From Corallococcus caeni (GTDB lineage: Bacteria; Myxococcota; Myxococcia; Myxococcales; Myxococcaceae), in contig NZ_BTTW01000013.1 of assembly GCF_036245865.1 (NCBI RefSeq), forward strand, positions 124,001-188,000: DNA of 64,000 bases. Direction: 5' to 3'. Both the position numbers and the translations under genes were made by a program. The notes below the pieces were generated by a model. The model had not been told where the DNA came from, did not search any database, and was given only the letters and a program-made list of their open reading frames with translations. This document shows, one piece after another, positions 1 to 11,799 of this stretch (position 1 is its first letter; the number at the start of each line of letters is the position of its first letter).

Positions 1-1838
1 CTGGTGCGCGGGTTCGGCTCGTCCATCAGCGCGGAGACGCGGTAGTCCACGCAGCAGCGGTACAGGTGGTTCAAGAGGTCGTCGCGGCGGCGCAGCTGGG
101 TCTGGAAGAAGAAGCACTCCTCCTCGAACACGAGCGTGCGGCCCCGCGCCCAGACGCCCTCCACGGGCTTGCTGAGCGTCACCGCGTCGCCGTCCAGCCC
201 CAGCACCAACGCCTGGAAGCGCCGCTTGCCCACGCGGTAGCCGTCCTCGCTCTCCCCCAGCACCACCACGTCGCCGACCTTGAGGCGCGGGGCCGCGGTG
301 ACGCTGCGGCGCAGCGCCGGGTCCAGCGGGCCCACGGGCTCCGCCACCAGGTGCAGGTGGTCCACCGTGAAGTCCAGCGGCGTGCCCGTCTGCGCGCCCA
401 GCGTGAGCACCATGTCGCTCGCGGCGACGGTGACGCCGGGCGCGGCGACGGGCGGCGCGGGCGTGGCCTCCGGATCCTGGAGCGGCTGCGGCGTCCCGTC
501 CGCCGACAGCCACACCACGCCCTCCCCCGCCTCCAGCCGCGCGTGCAGCGCCACGCCGGCCTCCAGCCGCTCCACGGGGAGGCGCCAGCGCGTCTCCGCG
601 ACCTGCGTGCCGCTGCCCTGGGACAGCGTCGCGGTGGCCACCACCTCGCCCATGAGCCGGGTGCCCACCTGCTCATAGCGGACGACGAGCCGCAGCACGG
701 GCTGCGCCTGCGACAGCAGCACGGCCACCGGCAGCGTCTGCGCGGCCACCGCGCCGGAGGCGACCCGCAGCCCCAGCGACAGCGCCAGTCCGTCCGGGGC
801 CGGATTGTCGGCGTGGAATGGATCCGGCACGGCGGGCAGGGGGTACACGAGGACGGAGGCGGTGCCGGTCCCGGACAGGCGCAGGCCCTCGGAGGCGGGC
901 AGGAAGGACGCGCCCGGCGTCAGGTCCACGCGTCCGCCGCGCGCGCGCTCCAGGCCCAGGTCGCTGGCCTCCAGGTGCGCCAGGGACATGAGCGTGGTGG
1001 GCTCGCCGCGCGGCAGCAGGCGGAGCGTCGTGGCGCCGTCGGGCACGTCCTCGGCCAGCAGCGACGGGCGGAGGACCATCTGCCCGCGCGTGGGGATGGA
1101 GAGCGCCACCGTGTCCATGATGGACGCCAGGTCCCCCTGCGAGCCCGCCCACAGGTCCACCTGCACGTCGATGGCCATGGCCTTGGGCGCGCGCAGCTTG
1201 CTCAGGAACGCCCTGCCCTCCTGGGCCCGCTCCGGAGGCTCCATGCCCAGGGGATCCGCGATGCTGCCGGTGACGGGCAGCACCTCCACGCTGGAGCGGA
1301 ACGCCATGGAGGCGATGCCCGGGTCGGAGCTGAGCGCGAACCGGCCGCCCTCCACGTCCCAGCGCGCGGTGGCGGCGGCGAGCGCCTCCAGCAGCAAGGG
1401 GTCCGTGAGCGGCGCGCCCGTGGGCTCCTGGAAGAGGCCGCCGGCGAGCGCCTCCGCCAGCTTCGCGTTGATCGCGGCGGTGAGCGCGGGGCCGGTGTCG
1501 GAGGAGGCGAACGAGCCCCCCGGCAGGCCCGTGAGGGTGACGGTGGCGCGGCCATCCAGGCGCAGCTTGAGCGCGCCACCCGGGGGCACGCTGTCCGAAG
1601 CCGCGCGAGGCCTGCCGACGAGGTGGCCCGGGACGCGGACCGTGGCGACGCCGGTGCGGCCGTTCTCGCGCTCGGGTTCAGGGAAGAGGCCCAGCGGACC
1701 GACGACGGAGAGGAAGGGCACGCGGGACGGCCGGTAACCCTCATCCACATAGCCATGCGCGGCGAAGACACGCACGTCGCCGCTGCGCAAGGCCATCCGG
1801 CCCTGCCACAGCAGTCCGCTGAGGATCTCGCGAATCAC
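1..1838 (-). CDS. Large hypothetical protein, C-terminus cut by window edge
   Basis: An open minus-strand frame runs unbroken from a GTG at 1838 to the left edge, giving at least 612 residues. The start is supported by a GGAGGG ribosome site nine bases upstream. Codons show the strong third-position GC bias of real genes here. I do not recognise the family. There is no signal peptide or membrane segment. The N-terminus begins VIREILSGLLWQGRMALRSG, followed by long beta-rich stretches with repeated hydrophobic-charged alternation, and a Cys-containing stretch near the edge (YRCCVDYR). A structural or receptor-binding role such as a tail-like or surface assembly protein is conceivable but unsupported by any motif. 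It is transcribed away from the DUF1622 gene. Confidence 0.75.
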   Translation of the reverse strand, partial: MIREILSGLLWQGRMALRSGDVRVFAAHGYVDEGYRPSRVPFLSVVGPLGLFPEPERENGRTGVATVRVPGHLVGRPRAASDSVPPGGALKLRLDGRATVTLTGLPGGSFASSDTGPALTAAINAKLAEALAGGLFQEPTGAPLTDPLLLEALAAATARWDVEGGRFALSSDPGIASMAFRSSVEVLPVTGSIADPLGMEPPERAQEGRAFLSKLRAPKAMAIDVQVDLWAGSQGDLASIMDTVALSIPTRGQMVLRPSLLAEDVPDGATTLRLLPRGEPTTLMSLAHLEASDLGLERARGGRVDLTPGASFLPASEGLRLSGTGTASVLVYPLPAVPDPFHADNPAPDGLALSLGLRVASGAVAAQTLPVAVLLSQAQPVLRLVVRYEQVGTRLMGEVVATATLSQGSGTQVAETRWRLPVERLEAGVALHARLEAGEGVVWLSADGTPQPLQDPEATPAPPVAAPGVTVAASDMVLTLGAQTGTPLDFTVDHLHLVAEPVGPLDPALRRSVTAAPRLKVGDVVVLGESEDGYRVGKRRFQALVLGLDGDAVTLSKPVEGVWARGRTLVFEEECFFFQTQLRRRDDLLNHLYRCCVDYRVSALMDEPNPRT

Positions 1839-2110
1839 GCGAAACGACCCTCCAGGGCAGTGTCATGTCTGGTTTCAAGCTGCTGCGTCACGGCACCCCC
1901 CGGCACCCCGCAGAACCGCCTGTCCCCCGCATGAGACACGCGGAGGGCGACGACAATGAACCAGGAACTCCACCGGCGTCAACACCAGACACACATCAAT
2001 CCTTGACTGACATGTGACAATCACAACGCATGTATCGCCCCGCGGGGCAGGTGGGAGGGGGTGGTTGTCCACCGGGCCGCGGGCCATCTTCTCCGGGAGG
2101 GGAGCGGCGG

Positions 2111-2485
2111 ATGCCATTCGCGGACTTCGTGGGCCTGGCCGCGCGGCTGTTCGAGGCCACGGGCGTGGGAGTGATGCTGGTGGGGGTGTTGGCCTCCGTG
2201 GCCTTCGCGGCCCGGGACGCCCGAGGCCCGAAGCGGGCGGGGGCGTACCGTCAGCTGCGCCAGGACCTGGGCCGCGCCATCCTGCTGGGCCTGGAGCTGC
2301 TGGTCGCGGCGGACATCATCCGCACGGTCACGGAGTCCCCCACGATGGGACAGGTGCTCGTCCTGGGACTCATCGTCCTCATCCGGACCTTCCTCAGCTT
2401 CACGCTGGAGGTGGAGATCAACGGACGCTGGCCCTGGCAATCCCGCCCAGGCGACGAGGAAGGGGCCGGCCCCCCGCCGCCGTGA
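2111..2485 (+). CDS. DUF1622 family small membrane protein
   Basis: This 124-residue protein has three predicted transmembrane helices. The first is near residues 12-32, the second around LGRAILLGLELLVAADIIRT, and the third around VLVLGLIVLIRTFLSFTLEV. The spacing, the basic loop KRAGAYRQLRQDLGRAILLG and the acidic third helix ending EVEINGRWPW match the DUF1622 family of inner-membrane proteins of unknown function. The ATG at 2111 follows GGGAGGGG at a good distance and is preferred over an upstream ATG at 2030. It has a Pro/Gly-rich cytoplasmic tail. The gene lies just upstream of a histidine kinase on the same strand, but a functional link is not evident. Confidence 0.8.
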   Translation: MPFADFVGLAARLFEATGVGVMLVGVLASVAFAARDARGPKRAGAYRQLRQDLGRAILLGLELLVAADIIRTVTESPTMGQVLVLGLIVLIRTFLSFTLEVEINGRWPWQSRPGDEEGAGPPPP

Positions 2486-2660
2486 GGCCTTGGCCTTGGG
2501 GGCCAGCCAATCAGTGGCTGCGCCTCCAGGTGGGCGCGGGCTGCCCGCGCGCGTCGCGGATGCACACCCTCCAGGTCAGGCCACTCCCATGGTGGGAAGC
2601 GGCGTCACGGGGCCCTGCCTCCAAGCTCGCCGGGAAGGGCCGGGGTCAGAGGAGGCGCGC

Positions 2661-4982
2661 GTGGAGAGTCACAGCGCAAGCTTCGACCCGGAGGCCTCCG
2701 TGTCCATCACCGAGGCGCACTCCCGGCTGCTCCTCGAGACACTGGTGGCCAGCACGCCCGTGGGGCTCGCGGTCGTGGACATGGAGCAGCGCTTCGTCCA
2801 GGTCAACGAAGCGCTCGCCGTCATGAACGGCATCCCGCGCGAGGCCCACCTGGGCCGCAAGGTGCAGGAGATCGTCCCGGAGATGTGGCCCACGCTCCGC
2901 CCCCAGTACCAGCGCGTCCTGGAGGGCGGGGGCGCGCAGACGGTGGAGGTCAGCGGCGCCACCTCGAAGGATCTCGGCGTGGAGCGCCACTTCCTCGTCA
3001 GCTACTACCCGGTGCGCACGGGAGCGGGCGTGTTGCTCGGCATCGGCGTCATCGTGGCGGAGGTCACCGAGCAGCGCAGGGCGCACGACGCGCTCCGGGC
3101 CAGCGAGCAGCGCTACCGCTCGCTGGTGGAGGCCATGGCGCAGCCGGTGTGGACCACCAACGCCCGGGGCGAGGTGGTGGAGTCCGCGCCGCGCTGGCGG
3201 GCGTTCACGGGCCAGACGCACGAGGAGCACCTGGGGCTGGGCTGGCTCACCGCCATCCACCCGGATGACCGCAAGCGCGTGGTGCGCGGCTGGGTGGAGT
3301 CCCTGCGCACGAAGACGTCCTACCGGGGCGAGTTCCGCCTGCGCTTCCACGCCGGGGGCTACCGGAACGTGGTGGGCCGGGCCGTGCCCGTGTTCGGCGA
3401 CAAGGGCGCCATCCGCGAATGGGTATCCACGGCGGAGGACATCACCGAGCGCAAGCAGGCGGAGGCCCGGGCGGAGAACGAGCGCGCGAGGCTGAGCGCC
3501 GTGCTGACGAGCGCCCCGGCGTCCATCGCCATCCTCTCCGGCGAGCAGCAGGTCTTCACGCTGGTGAATCCCCTCTACAAGGTGCTCGCGCGGGGCAGGG
3601 ACCTGCTGGGCATCTCCGTCAAGGACTACCCCACCCCCCGGGGGATCGAATACTCCCGGATGATCGAAAAGGCCTACACCCGCGGCGAGCCGATCATCGA
3701 GAAGGAGCTCGCCGTCACGTCCGACTTCAAGGGTGACGGGGTGGATTCGACGCGGCGGTTCGACGTCGTCTACCAGCCCTTGCGCGACGTGAATGGCCAG
3801 GTGGACTCCGTGCTGTCCTTCGCCATCGACGTGACGGAGCGGGTGGAGGCGCGCAAGAAGCTGGAGGAGTGGGCCGCGTCGCTGAGGAACCAGCAGCAGT
3901 GGCTGGAGGCGGTGCTGGACCGGACGCCGGTGGCGCTCATCCTGGTGGAGCCCCGGACCGGCCGGATCCTCTTCGCGAACCAGGTGGCCCGGCGGATGGC
4001 CGGCGGCGACTTCCCTGGGGGCCTGCGGCCGGAGGCCTATTCGGGAGTGCATCGCTTCACGGATGAGACGGGGCGGGAGCTGAGCGTGGATGAAATCCCC
4101 GGCATCCGGGCGGTGAAGGGTGCGGCCGTGCACGGGGAGCCGGTCGTCTGGCACACGCCCACCGGGCGCTACTCGTTGCTGGTGGAGGCGGCCCCCCTGC
4201 CCGCCCAGCATGGCCATCCCGCTTCGGTCCTCCTGGGGCTCCAGGACGTCACCGAGCTGCGCAAGACCCAGGCCCAGCTCCAGCACGCGGTGTCCCTCAG
4301 GGACGAGTTCCTGACGGTGGCGTCGCACGAGCTGAAGACGCCGCTGACGCCCTTGCAGCTCAAGCTCCAGTCCCTGGTGAAGGACGCGCAGTCGGCCCAG
4401 ACGCTGGAGGCGCTGCGGGAGCGCGTCTTGAGGACGGCGGAGACCATCTCCGGGCAGGTCCGGAAGATGACCACGCTCATCAACGACCTGCTGGAGGTGA
4501 CGCAGCTCACGGGCCCCGCCGCGCCGCTGCGGCTGGAGGACGTGGACCTGGCGGACGTGGTGCGCGAGGAGGTGGAGCGCTTCAGGGTCCCGGCGGAGAA
4601 GGCGGGCTGCGAGCTCATCGTGGAGGCGGCCCCCGGAGCGGTGGGCCACTGGGACCGCCACCGGCTGGAGCAGGTGGTGAGCAGCCTGTTGTCCAACGCG
4701 CTGAAGTATGGCGCCGAGCGCCCGGTGACGCTGAAGGTCGAGCGTGACCGGGACCGGGCAAGGTTGAGCGTGAGGGACGAAGGCATCGGCATCGCGCCGG
4801 GGAGCCTCCAGGCCATCTTCGAGAAGTTCACCCGCGCCGTGTCCGCAAGGCATTACGGAGGTCTGGGATTGGGCCTCTTCATCACCAGACAGATTGTCGA
4901 AGCCCACCACGGCACCCTGCGCGCGGAGAGCCAACCCGGGCAGGGTGCGACGTTCATCGTGGAGTTGCCGGTGTCGAAGTAA
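2661..4982 (+). CDS. Multi-PAS sensor histidine kinase
   Basis: A soluble sensor kinase of 773 residues from the GTG at 2661. That start is chosen because AGAGGAGG sits five bases upstream; longer starts at 2490 or 2589 are possible. Four PAS-like domains follow in order, at roughly residues 20-140, 150-270, 285-405 and 420-545, each ending with a typical D(V/I)TE linker. The HisKA domain carries the phospho-acceptor His556 in SHELKTPLTP. The ATPase domain has the N box (LLSNALKYGAE), G1 (DEGIGIAPG) and G2 (GGLGLGLFI). No membrane segments are seen, so it probably senses a cytoplasmic or redox/ligand signal. No response regulator is adjacent, making it an orphan kinase. Confidence 0.93.
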   Translation: MESHSASFDPEASVSITEAHSRLLLETLVASTPVGLAVVDMEQRFVQVNEALAVMNGIPREAHLGRKVQEIVPEMWPTLRPQYQRVLEGGGAQTVEVSGATSKDLGVERHFLVSYYPVRTGAGVLLGIGVIVAEVTEQRRAHDALRASEQRYRSLVEAMAQPVWTTNARGEVVESAPRWRAFTGQTHEEHLGLGWLTAIHPDDRKRVVRGWVESLRTKTSYRGEFRLRFHAGGYRNVVGRAVPVFGDKGAIREWVSTAEDITERKQAEARAENERARLSAVLTSAPASIAILSGEQQVFTLVNPLYKVLARGRDLLGISVKDYPTPRGIEYSRMIEKAYTRGEPIIEKELAVTSDFKGDGVDSTRRFDVVYQPLRDVNGQVDSVLSFAIDVTERVEARKKLEEWAASLRNQQQWLEAVLDRTPVALILVEPRTGRILFANQVARRMAGGDFPGGLRPEAYSGVHRFTDETGRELSVDEIPGIRAVKGAAVHGEPVVWHTPTGRYSLLVEAAPLPAQHGHPASVLLGLQDVTELRKTQAQLQHAVSLRDEFLTVASHELKTPLTPLQLKLQSLVKDAQSAQTLEALRERVLRTAETISGQVRKMTTLINDLLEVTQLTGPAAPLRLEDVDLADVVREEVERFRVPAEKAGCELIVEAAPGAVGHWDRHRLEQVVSSLLSNALKYGAERPVTLKVERDRDRARLSVRDEGIGIAPGSLQAIFEKFTRAVSARHYGGLGLGLFITRQIVEAHHGTLRAESQPGQGATFIVELPVSK

Positions 4983-4984
4983 GG

Positions 4985-5482
4985 CTACGGGTCAATCTCT
5001 CTCAAAATGCGCACAAAGCTCGCATCAGAAGCCAAGTGAGTGCGGGTCTCCCAGTCGAGTTGCCCCTGCTCGTTCGGCGGAGCCGACGCTCGCGAGGCCA
5101 ACACAGAGAAACGCTGCGCCTGGATCTCCACGACGTCCTCGTCCCTGCCCCTCAGCACCACTTCCCCGGTCGCGCCCACGGGCAGCACGGTGGAGAACGA
5201 ATAAGACAGGAGCCCAGCGCTCGTGGTCTCCATGGGGAACTCCACGACGATCCAGCATCCCGTTGGGACCCGCGCCTCCTGGAATGGCAAGGTCAACGCC
5301 CCCAGGCCGTGAAAGCACAGCCAGACCCTTCGGAGCTCCGTGTCTGGTGCCTCGCTGAGGGGCGAGTCCAGGTCGAGCACCAGGCCCCAGGGGAGCACGT
5401 CCCAGCGGATCGCGGCGACCCGCGAATCCTGCGCGACTCCAAACCGCTGGGCCCCGCTCAACTCCACCACCGCCTCATCCAT
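4985..5482 (-). CDS. Hypothetical protein
   Basis: This 165-residue soluble protein has no signal peptide, membrane segment or recognisable catalytic motif. It starts MDEAVVELSGAQRFGVAQ and is rich in beta-strand-like stretches, with a Trp/Arg-rich middle (LRRVWLCFHGLGALTLPF). GGAGCGG lies upstream of the ATG. It converges with the histidine kinase, the two stop codons being only two bases apart. It is transcribed downstream of the rhomboid gene on the same strand with a 26-base gap, so the two may share a transcript. The family is not recognised. Confidence 0.7.
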   Translation of the reverse strand: MDEAVVELSGAQRFGVAQDSRVAAIRWDVLPWGLVLDLDSPLSEAPDTELRRVWLCFHGLGALTLPFQEARVPTGCWIVVEFPMETTSAGLLSYSFSTVLPVGATGEVVLRGRDEDVVEIQAQRFSVLASRASAPPNEQGQLDWETRTHLASDASFVRILREIDP

Positions 5483-5508
5483 GGTTCCGCCGCTCCGTGT
5501 GCGTGTCC

Positions 5509-7518
5509 TCAGGCCGCCGCGGCCACCTGCCCATAGTAGTGCGCCGTGAACTGGCCCTCGGTCGCGAAGCGCGGATAGCGGCCCTCGGCCAGGGTCGGCG
5601 CGTCGGGCATGGGATTGGCGGCGGAGTGCTCCAGCAGTGCCGCCAGGAAGCGAGCATAGGCCTCACGCGGCGCGACCCCGGGATGGCGCTCCGCCAGCCC
5701 GAGCCCGGCGGCCGGGATGCGCAGCACGGTCGGCCCGCGCTCCGGGTCTCCCCAGGACACCACCAGGTCGGTGAGCACCGTCTGCCTCGGTGCTGCCCCT
5801 TCCGGCACGGCGACAGGCAGCATTCCCACGGCCACCGCCAGGACCTCCGTGATGGACAGCGACCGGCGCTGACCGCCCTGCGCCTCCACCAGCAGGGCCT
5901 TGGAGGACAGCCCCAGGATGCGACAGGGAACGATTCGCGGGGGCAGCAAGGTCCCCCCGACCGCCACGGGCGCCAGGGCCGCCACGGCGCGGGTCCGGGC
6001 CGTCGCGGACTCCGTGTCCAGATCCATTCCCCGGTTCTTCATCCGCGCCCCCATCCGGACCGCCTCCACCTCCAGCTGTTCCACCCGCTCCGCCAACGCG
6101 GCGGCATCGCCTGTCGCCAGCGCCTTCGCCCGGGTCAGGTATCCGGCCGCCTGCTCCGGAGCGTCACGGCGCGCCAGCCTCAGCTCCGCCGCCCGAATCA
6201 GGGCACGCACCGCCATGATGCCGGTGCCCTTGCCGGCCGCGGCGTAGAGCGACTCGGCCATGGCTGTGGCGTTGGCGGGAGCCTCGCCCTGGTCCAGGCC
6301 CTGCGCCACGCGCCACGCGACACCCGGACGCAGCCGCTCCACCGGGAACAGCTCCCCCAACTGGTCCACCGCGTTCCAGAGCGGTTCGGGGACGTCGTGG
6401 GCGACCAGCAGCTGCAGTGCCTTCTCCACCCGCGCGGAGCCGGACGGCACCTGGCCGTCCTCCAGCTCCATCCGCCCCAGCCAGAGTAGCGCCTCGGTGT
6501 GGTCCGGATGATCCGCCAGGATGCGTAGGAAGGTCGCGCGCGCCTTGTCCCGGTCGCCGCTCTCCAGCGAGGTCTGCGCCTCCACCATGCGGGGATCCGC
6601 GACCCAACCGCCGTCGCGCTCGGCGATGGCGGGGGCGACGAAGCGCTCCTCCAGGCGGGTGAGCCGCAGCGCGCCGGCCGCGCCGAAGCCAAAGACAAAC
6701 CCGCCGATGTGGGCCATCACCGCGACGCCGGTGTTGTTGCCCCACAGCAGGAAGTTGAGCACCTCGTTGCCGAACCAGAGGCTCGCCCATAACCAGCCGG
6801 GAACGCCAAAGGTCCCGCGCCAGAAGTGCAGGAACCAGACGAGGTAGCCCACGCGGACCTTGCGCGTGGCGAAGCGCAGGCAGAACGCGCCCATGCACGC
6901 CGCCACGGCCCCCGACGCGCCCACCATCAGGGTCTGGGACGTGGGAGCGAGCGCGAAGTGGGCCACCGCCGCCACCAGGCCCCCCACCCCGTAGAACCCC
7001 GCGAACAGCGGCCGGCCCCAGACGTCCTCGAGCAGCAGGCCCACGACGTAGAAGAACAGCAGGTTCCCCAGCAGGTGCATCCACCCGAGGTGCAGGAACA
7101 TGTACGTCAGCCAGCCCCACTGCTTCAGGCCCCGCGCGGGCACCAATCCCAGACGTTGAAGCAGTCCGGAGTCCCGGACCTTCAGCACGCCGTCGCAGTG
7201 CGCGTCGAGCTTCGCCTGGAGCACCTCCACGTTCACGTTGCGGAGCGATGTCGGTGACTGCTCCTTCATTCGAGCCAGCAGGGCCTTGCCGTGGTCGCTG
7301 AGCAGGGCGCCGCACGCCGGGGGCAGCTCCAGCTGGCGATGAACGAGTGTCTCCTGGATCAGCGCGCGGACCTCCGCCTCGTTCACTCCCACCGGGTTCG
7401 CGGGAATCACCCAGGTGATGAAGAAGGCAACGACACAGACGGCGGTGATGGAAAGCGAGACCCAGGGGCGTCGCTCCAACGTCGCGCCCTCCACGCCAAG
7501 CGGGAGCAAGAAGACCAT
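5509..7518 (-). CDS. Rhomboid intramembrane serine protease with long C-terminal extension
   Basis: A 669-residue protein. The N-terminal third holds the rhomboid core. One membrane helix follows MVFLLPLGVEGATLERRPWV, then an extracytoplasmic region of about 130 residues, then five or six helices. The catalytic dyad is visible as Ser202 in VGASGAVAACMG and His270 in VMAHIGGFVFG, with a HLGWMHLLGN loop preceding them. Rhomboids cut transmembrane helices of client proteins within the inner membrane. The C-terminal half is soluble and helical. It includes TPR-like units (residues about 305-420, for example ALLWLGRMELEDGQ), and its last 170 residues look beta-rich. The ATG at 7518 is chosen because GAGGTGAGG precedes it; an in-frame start at 7584 is weaker. 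Confidence 0.9.
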   Translation of the reverse strand: MVFLLPLGVEGATLERRPWVSLSITAVCVVAFFITWVIPANPVGVNEAEVRALIQETLVHRQLELPPACGALLSDHGKALLARMKEQSPTSLRNVNVEVLQAKLDAHCDGVLKVRDSGLLQRLGLVPARGLKQWGWLTYMFLHLGWMHLLGNLLFFYVVGLLLEDVWGRPLFAGFYGVGGLVAAVAHFALAPTSQTLMVGASGAVAACMGAFCLRFATRKVRVGYLVWFLHFWRGTFGVPGWLWASLWFGNEVLNFLLWGNNTGVAVMAHIGGFVFGFGAAGALRLTRLEERFVAPAIAERDGGWVADPRMVEAQTSLESGDRDKARATFLRILADHPDHTEALLWLGRMELEDGQVPSGSARVEKALQLLVAHDVPEPLWNAVDQLGELFPVERLRPGVAWRVAQGLDQGEAPANATAMAESLYAAAGKGTGIMAVRALIRAAELRLARRDAPEQAAGYLTRAKALATGDAAALAERVEQLEVEAVRMGARMKNRGMDLDTESATARTRAVAALAPVAVGGTLLPPRIVPCRILGLSSKALLVEAQGGQRRSLSITEVLAVAVGMLPVAVPEGAAPRQTVLTDLVVSWGDPERGPTVLRIPAAGLGLAERHPGVAPREAYARFLAALLEHSAANPMPDAPTLAEGRYPRFATEGQFTAHYYGQVAAAA

Positions 7519-7666
7519 GTCGGATGCCTCACCTCGGCGGGCTGGCCCCCAAGCCATGCCGCGCCACGCGATGCGCATGGACATAGCACGTCAAGGCACA
7601 CGCCTTCATCCGGCGCGCTCAACAGGACATGTCTTCAAAATCCACCAAACCGCAAAGCCATGTAAT

Positions 7667-8344
7667 TCAAAACCAACCCAGGTCCTCACCCTGGAGCACG
7701 CGCAACACCAAGGCCTTGCGTGACGCCAGGTCCTTCATGGCCCGAGCGAAGAACGCGTAATCAAACCCAGCCACGGGCGCGTCTCCGTTCATCCATCGCA
7801 ACACCACCGCGGCAATGGCCATGTCGAAGAACGCTTGTTCGACAGGGTCGGTGATGCTCGCCCGGAGCGCCGTCACGTCCTGCTCCCCCAGGAACACCTG
7901 GGTGCGGGCCCCGGCTGGGTGCTCCTGGGCCCAGACGCGCCGCTGGCGCATCACCCAAGCGAAGACCTTGTTGGACCAGAAGCTCGCCATCGTGAGGGTG
8001 ACCTCGAAGCCGGTCTCCGCGTTCACGAGGTCCCACTCCCCTGCTGCGTTCACCGCATCCACGGCGAACGCCACGGTGTGCTGGAAGTCGAAGTCCGCGA
8101 AGGACACCCGCCCTCCAGGCGCCAGGAAGAGCTCCTCCAGGGGCCGGATGACGAGCGCAGGCGCCTCCACCCTCAGCCCGTCATGGGCCTCGTAGAAGCG
8201 CCGGACGTTCGCGGGGAACGTCACCCCCAGCCGCCGCTCACAGGCATCGAGGTCTTCCTGCGTCGCGCCAGGACCGAAGCGGACCTCCATCCCGGTACGG
8301 GACGCCGCCTTCTCAAGAGCAGGCCGGAACTCCTCGATGCGCAT
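7667..8344 (-). CDS. SMI1/KNR4 (SUKH) family protein
   Basis: A 225-residue protein with the family signature near the N-terminus: TQEDLDACERRLGVTFPANV followed by RRFYEAHDGL, then IRPLEELFL. SUKH domains are common as immunity proteins for secreted or contact-delivered toxins, and some serve housekeeping roles. The remaining chain (FWSNKVFAWVMRQRRVW and a helical C-terminus) is not diagnostic. No toxin gene is adjacent; its neighbours are carB upstream and the rhomboid gene downstream on the same strand. The start is the ATG at 8344 directly before MRIEEFRPALEKAA. The immunity role is a family-level inference only. Confidence 0.8.
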   Translation of the reverse strand: MRIEEFRPALEKAASRTGMEVRFGPGATQEDLDACERRLGVTFPANVRRFYEAHDGLRVEAPALVIRPLEELFLAPGGRVSFADFDFQHTVAFAVDAVNAAGEWDLVNAETGFEVTLTMASFWSNKVFAWVMRQRRVWAQEHPAGARTQVFLGEQDVTALRASITDPVEQAFFDMAIAAVVLRWMNGDAPVAGFDYAFFARAMKDLASRKALVLRVLQGEDLGWF

Positions 8345-8365
8345 CCATCCCCCTCAAACCGACGC

Positions 8366-8391
8366 GCGGCCCCCGGTCTCCCAGGGGCCGC
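8366..8391 (-). terminator. Hairpin downstream of carB
   Basis: A perfect 8-bp stem (GCGGCCCC / GGGGCCGC) with a 10-base loop lies 15 bases past the carB stop. The following T tract is weak (GTCGGTTTG), so it may be a partial terminator or a 3' stabilising hairpin in front of the SUKH gene. Confidence 0.5.
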
Positions 8392-8405
8392 GAACCTTCA
8401 CGGCA

Positions 8406-11657
<3,252 letters not shown>

Positions 11658-11799
11658 CGGGCGCCCCCCATACCAACGTCCGCCCCCACATGCACGCGGT
11701 GCGTTGTGGCATCCGAAGAGACCGTCCGACGCCCGCTCGCTCGGGGGACCCCGGCCCGGCGTCCTCTGCTACGCTGCCGCGCTTCCCTCCGGAGGTTTC

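Noticed and set aside
66-1934. 622-codon plus-strand open frame at the left edge
   Set aside because: The minus-strand frame over the same bases has a ribosome site and balanced composition, while this frame is Arg/His/Gln-rich as expected for a shadow.
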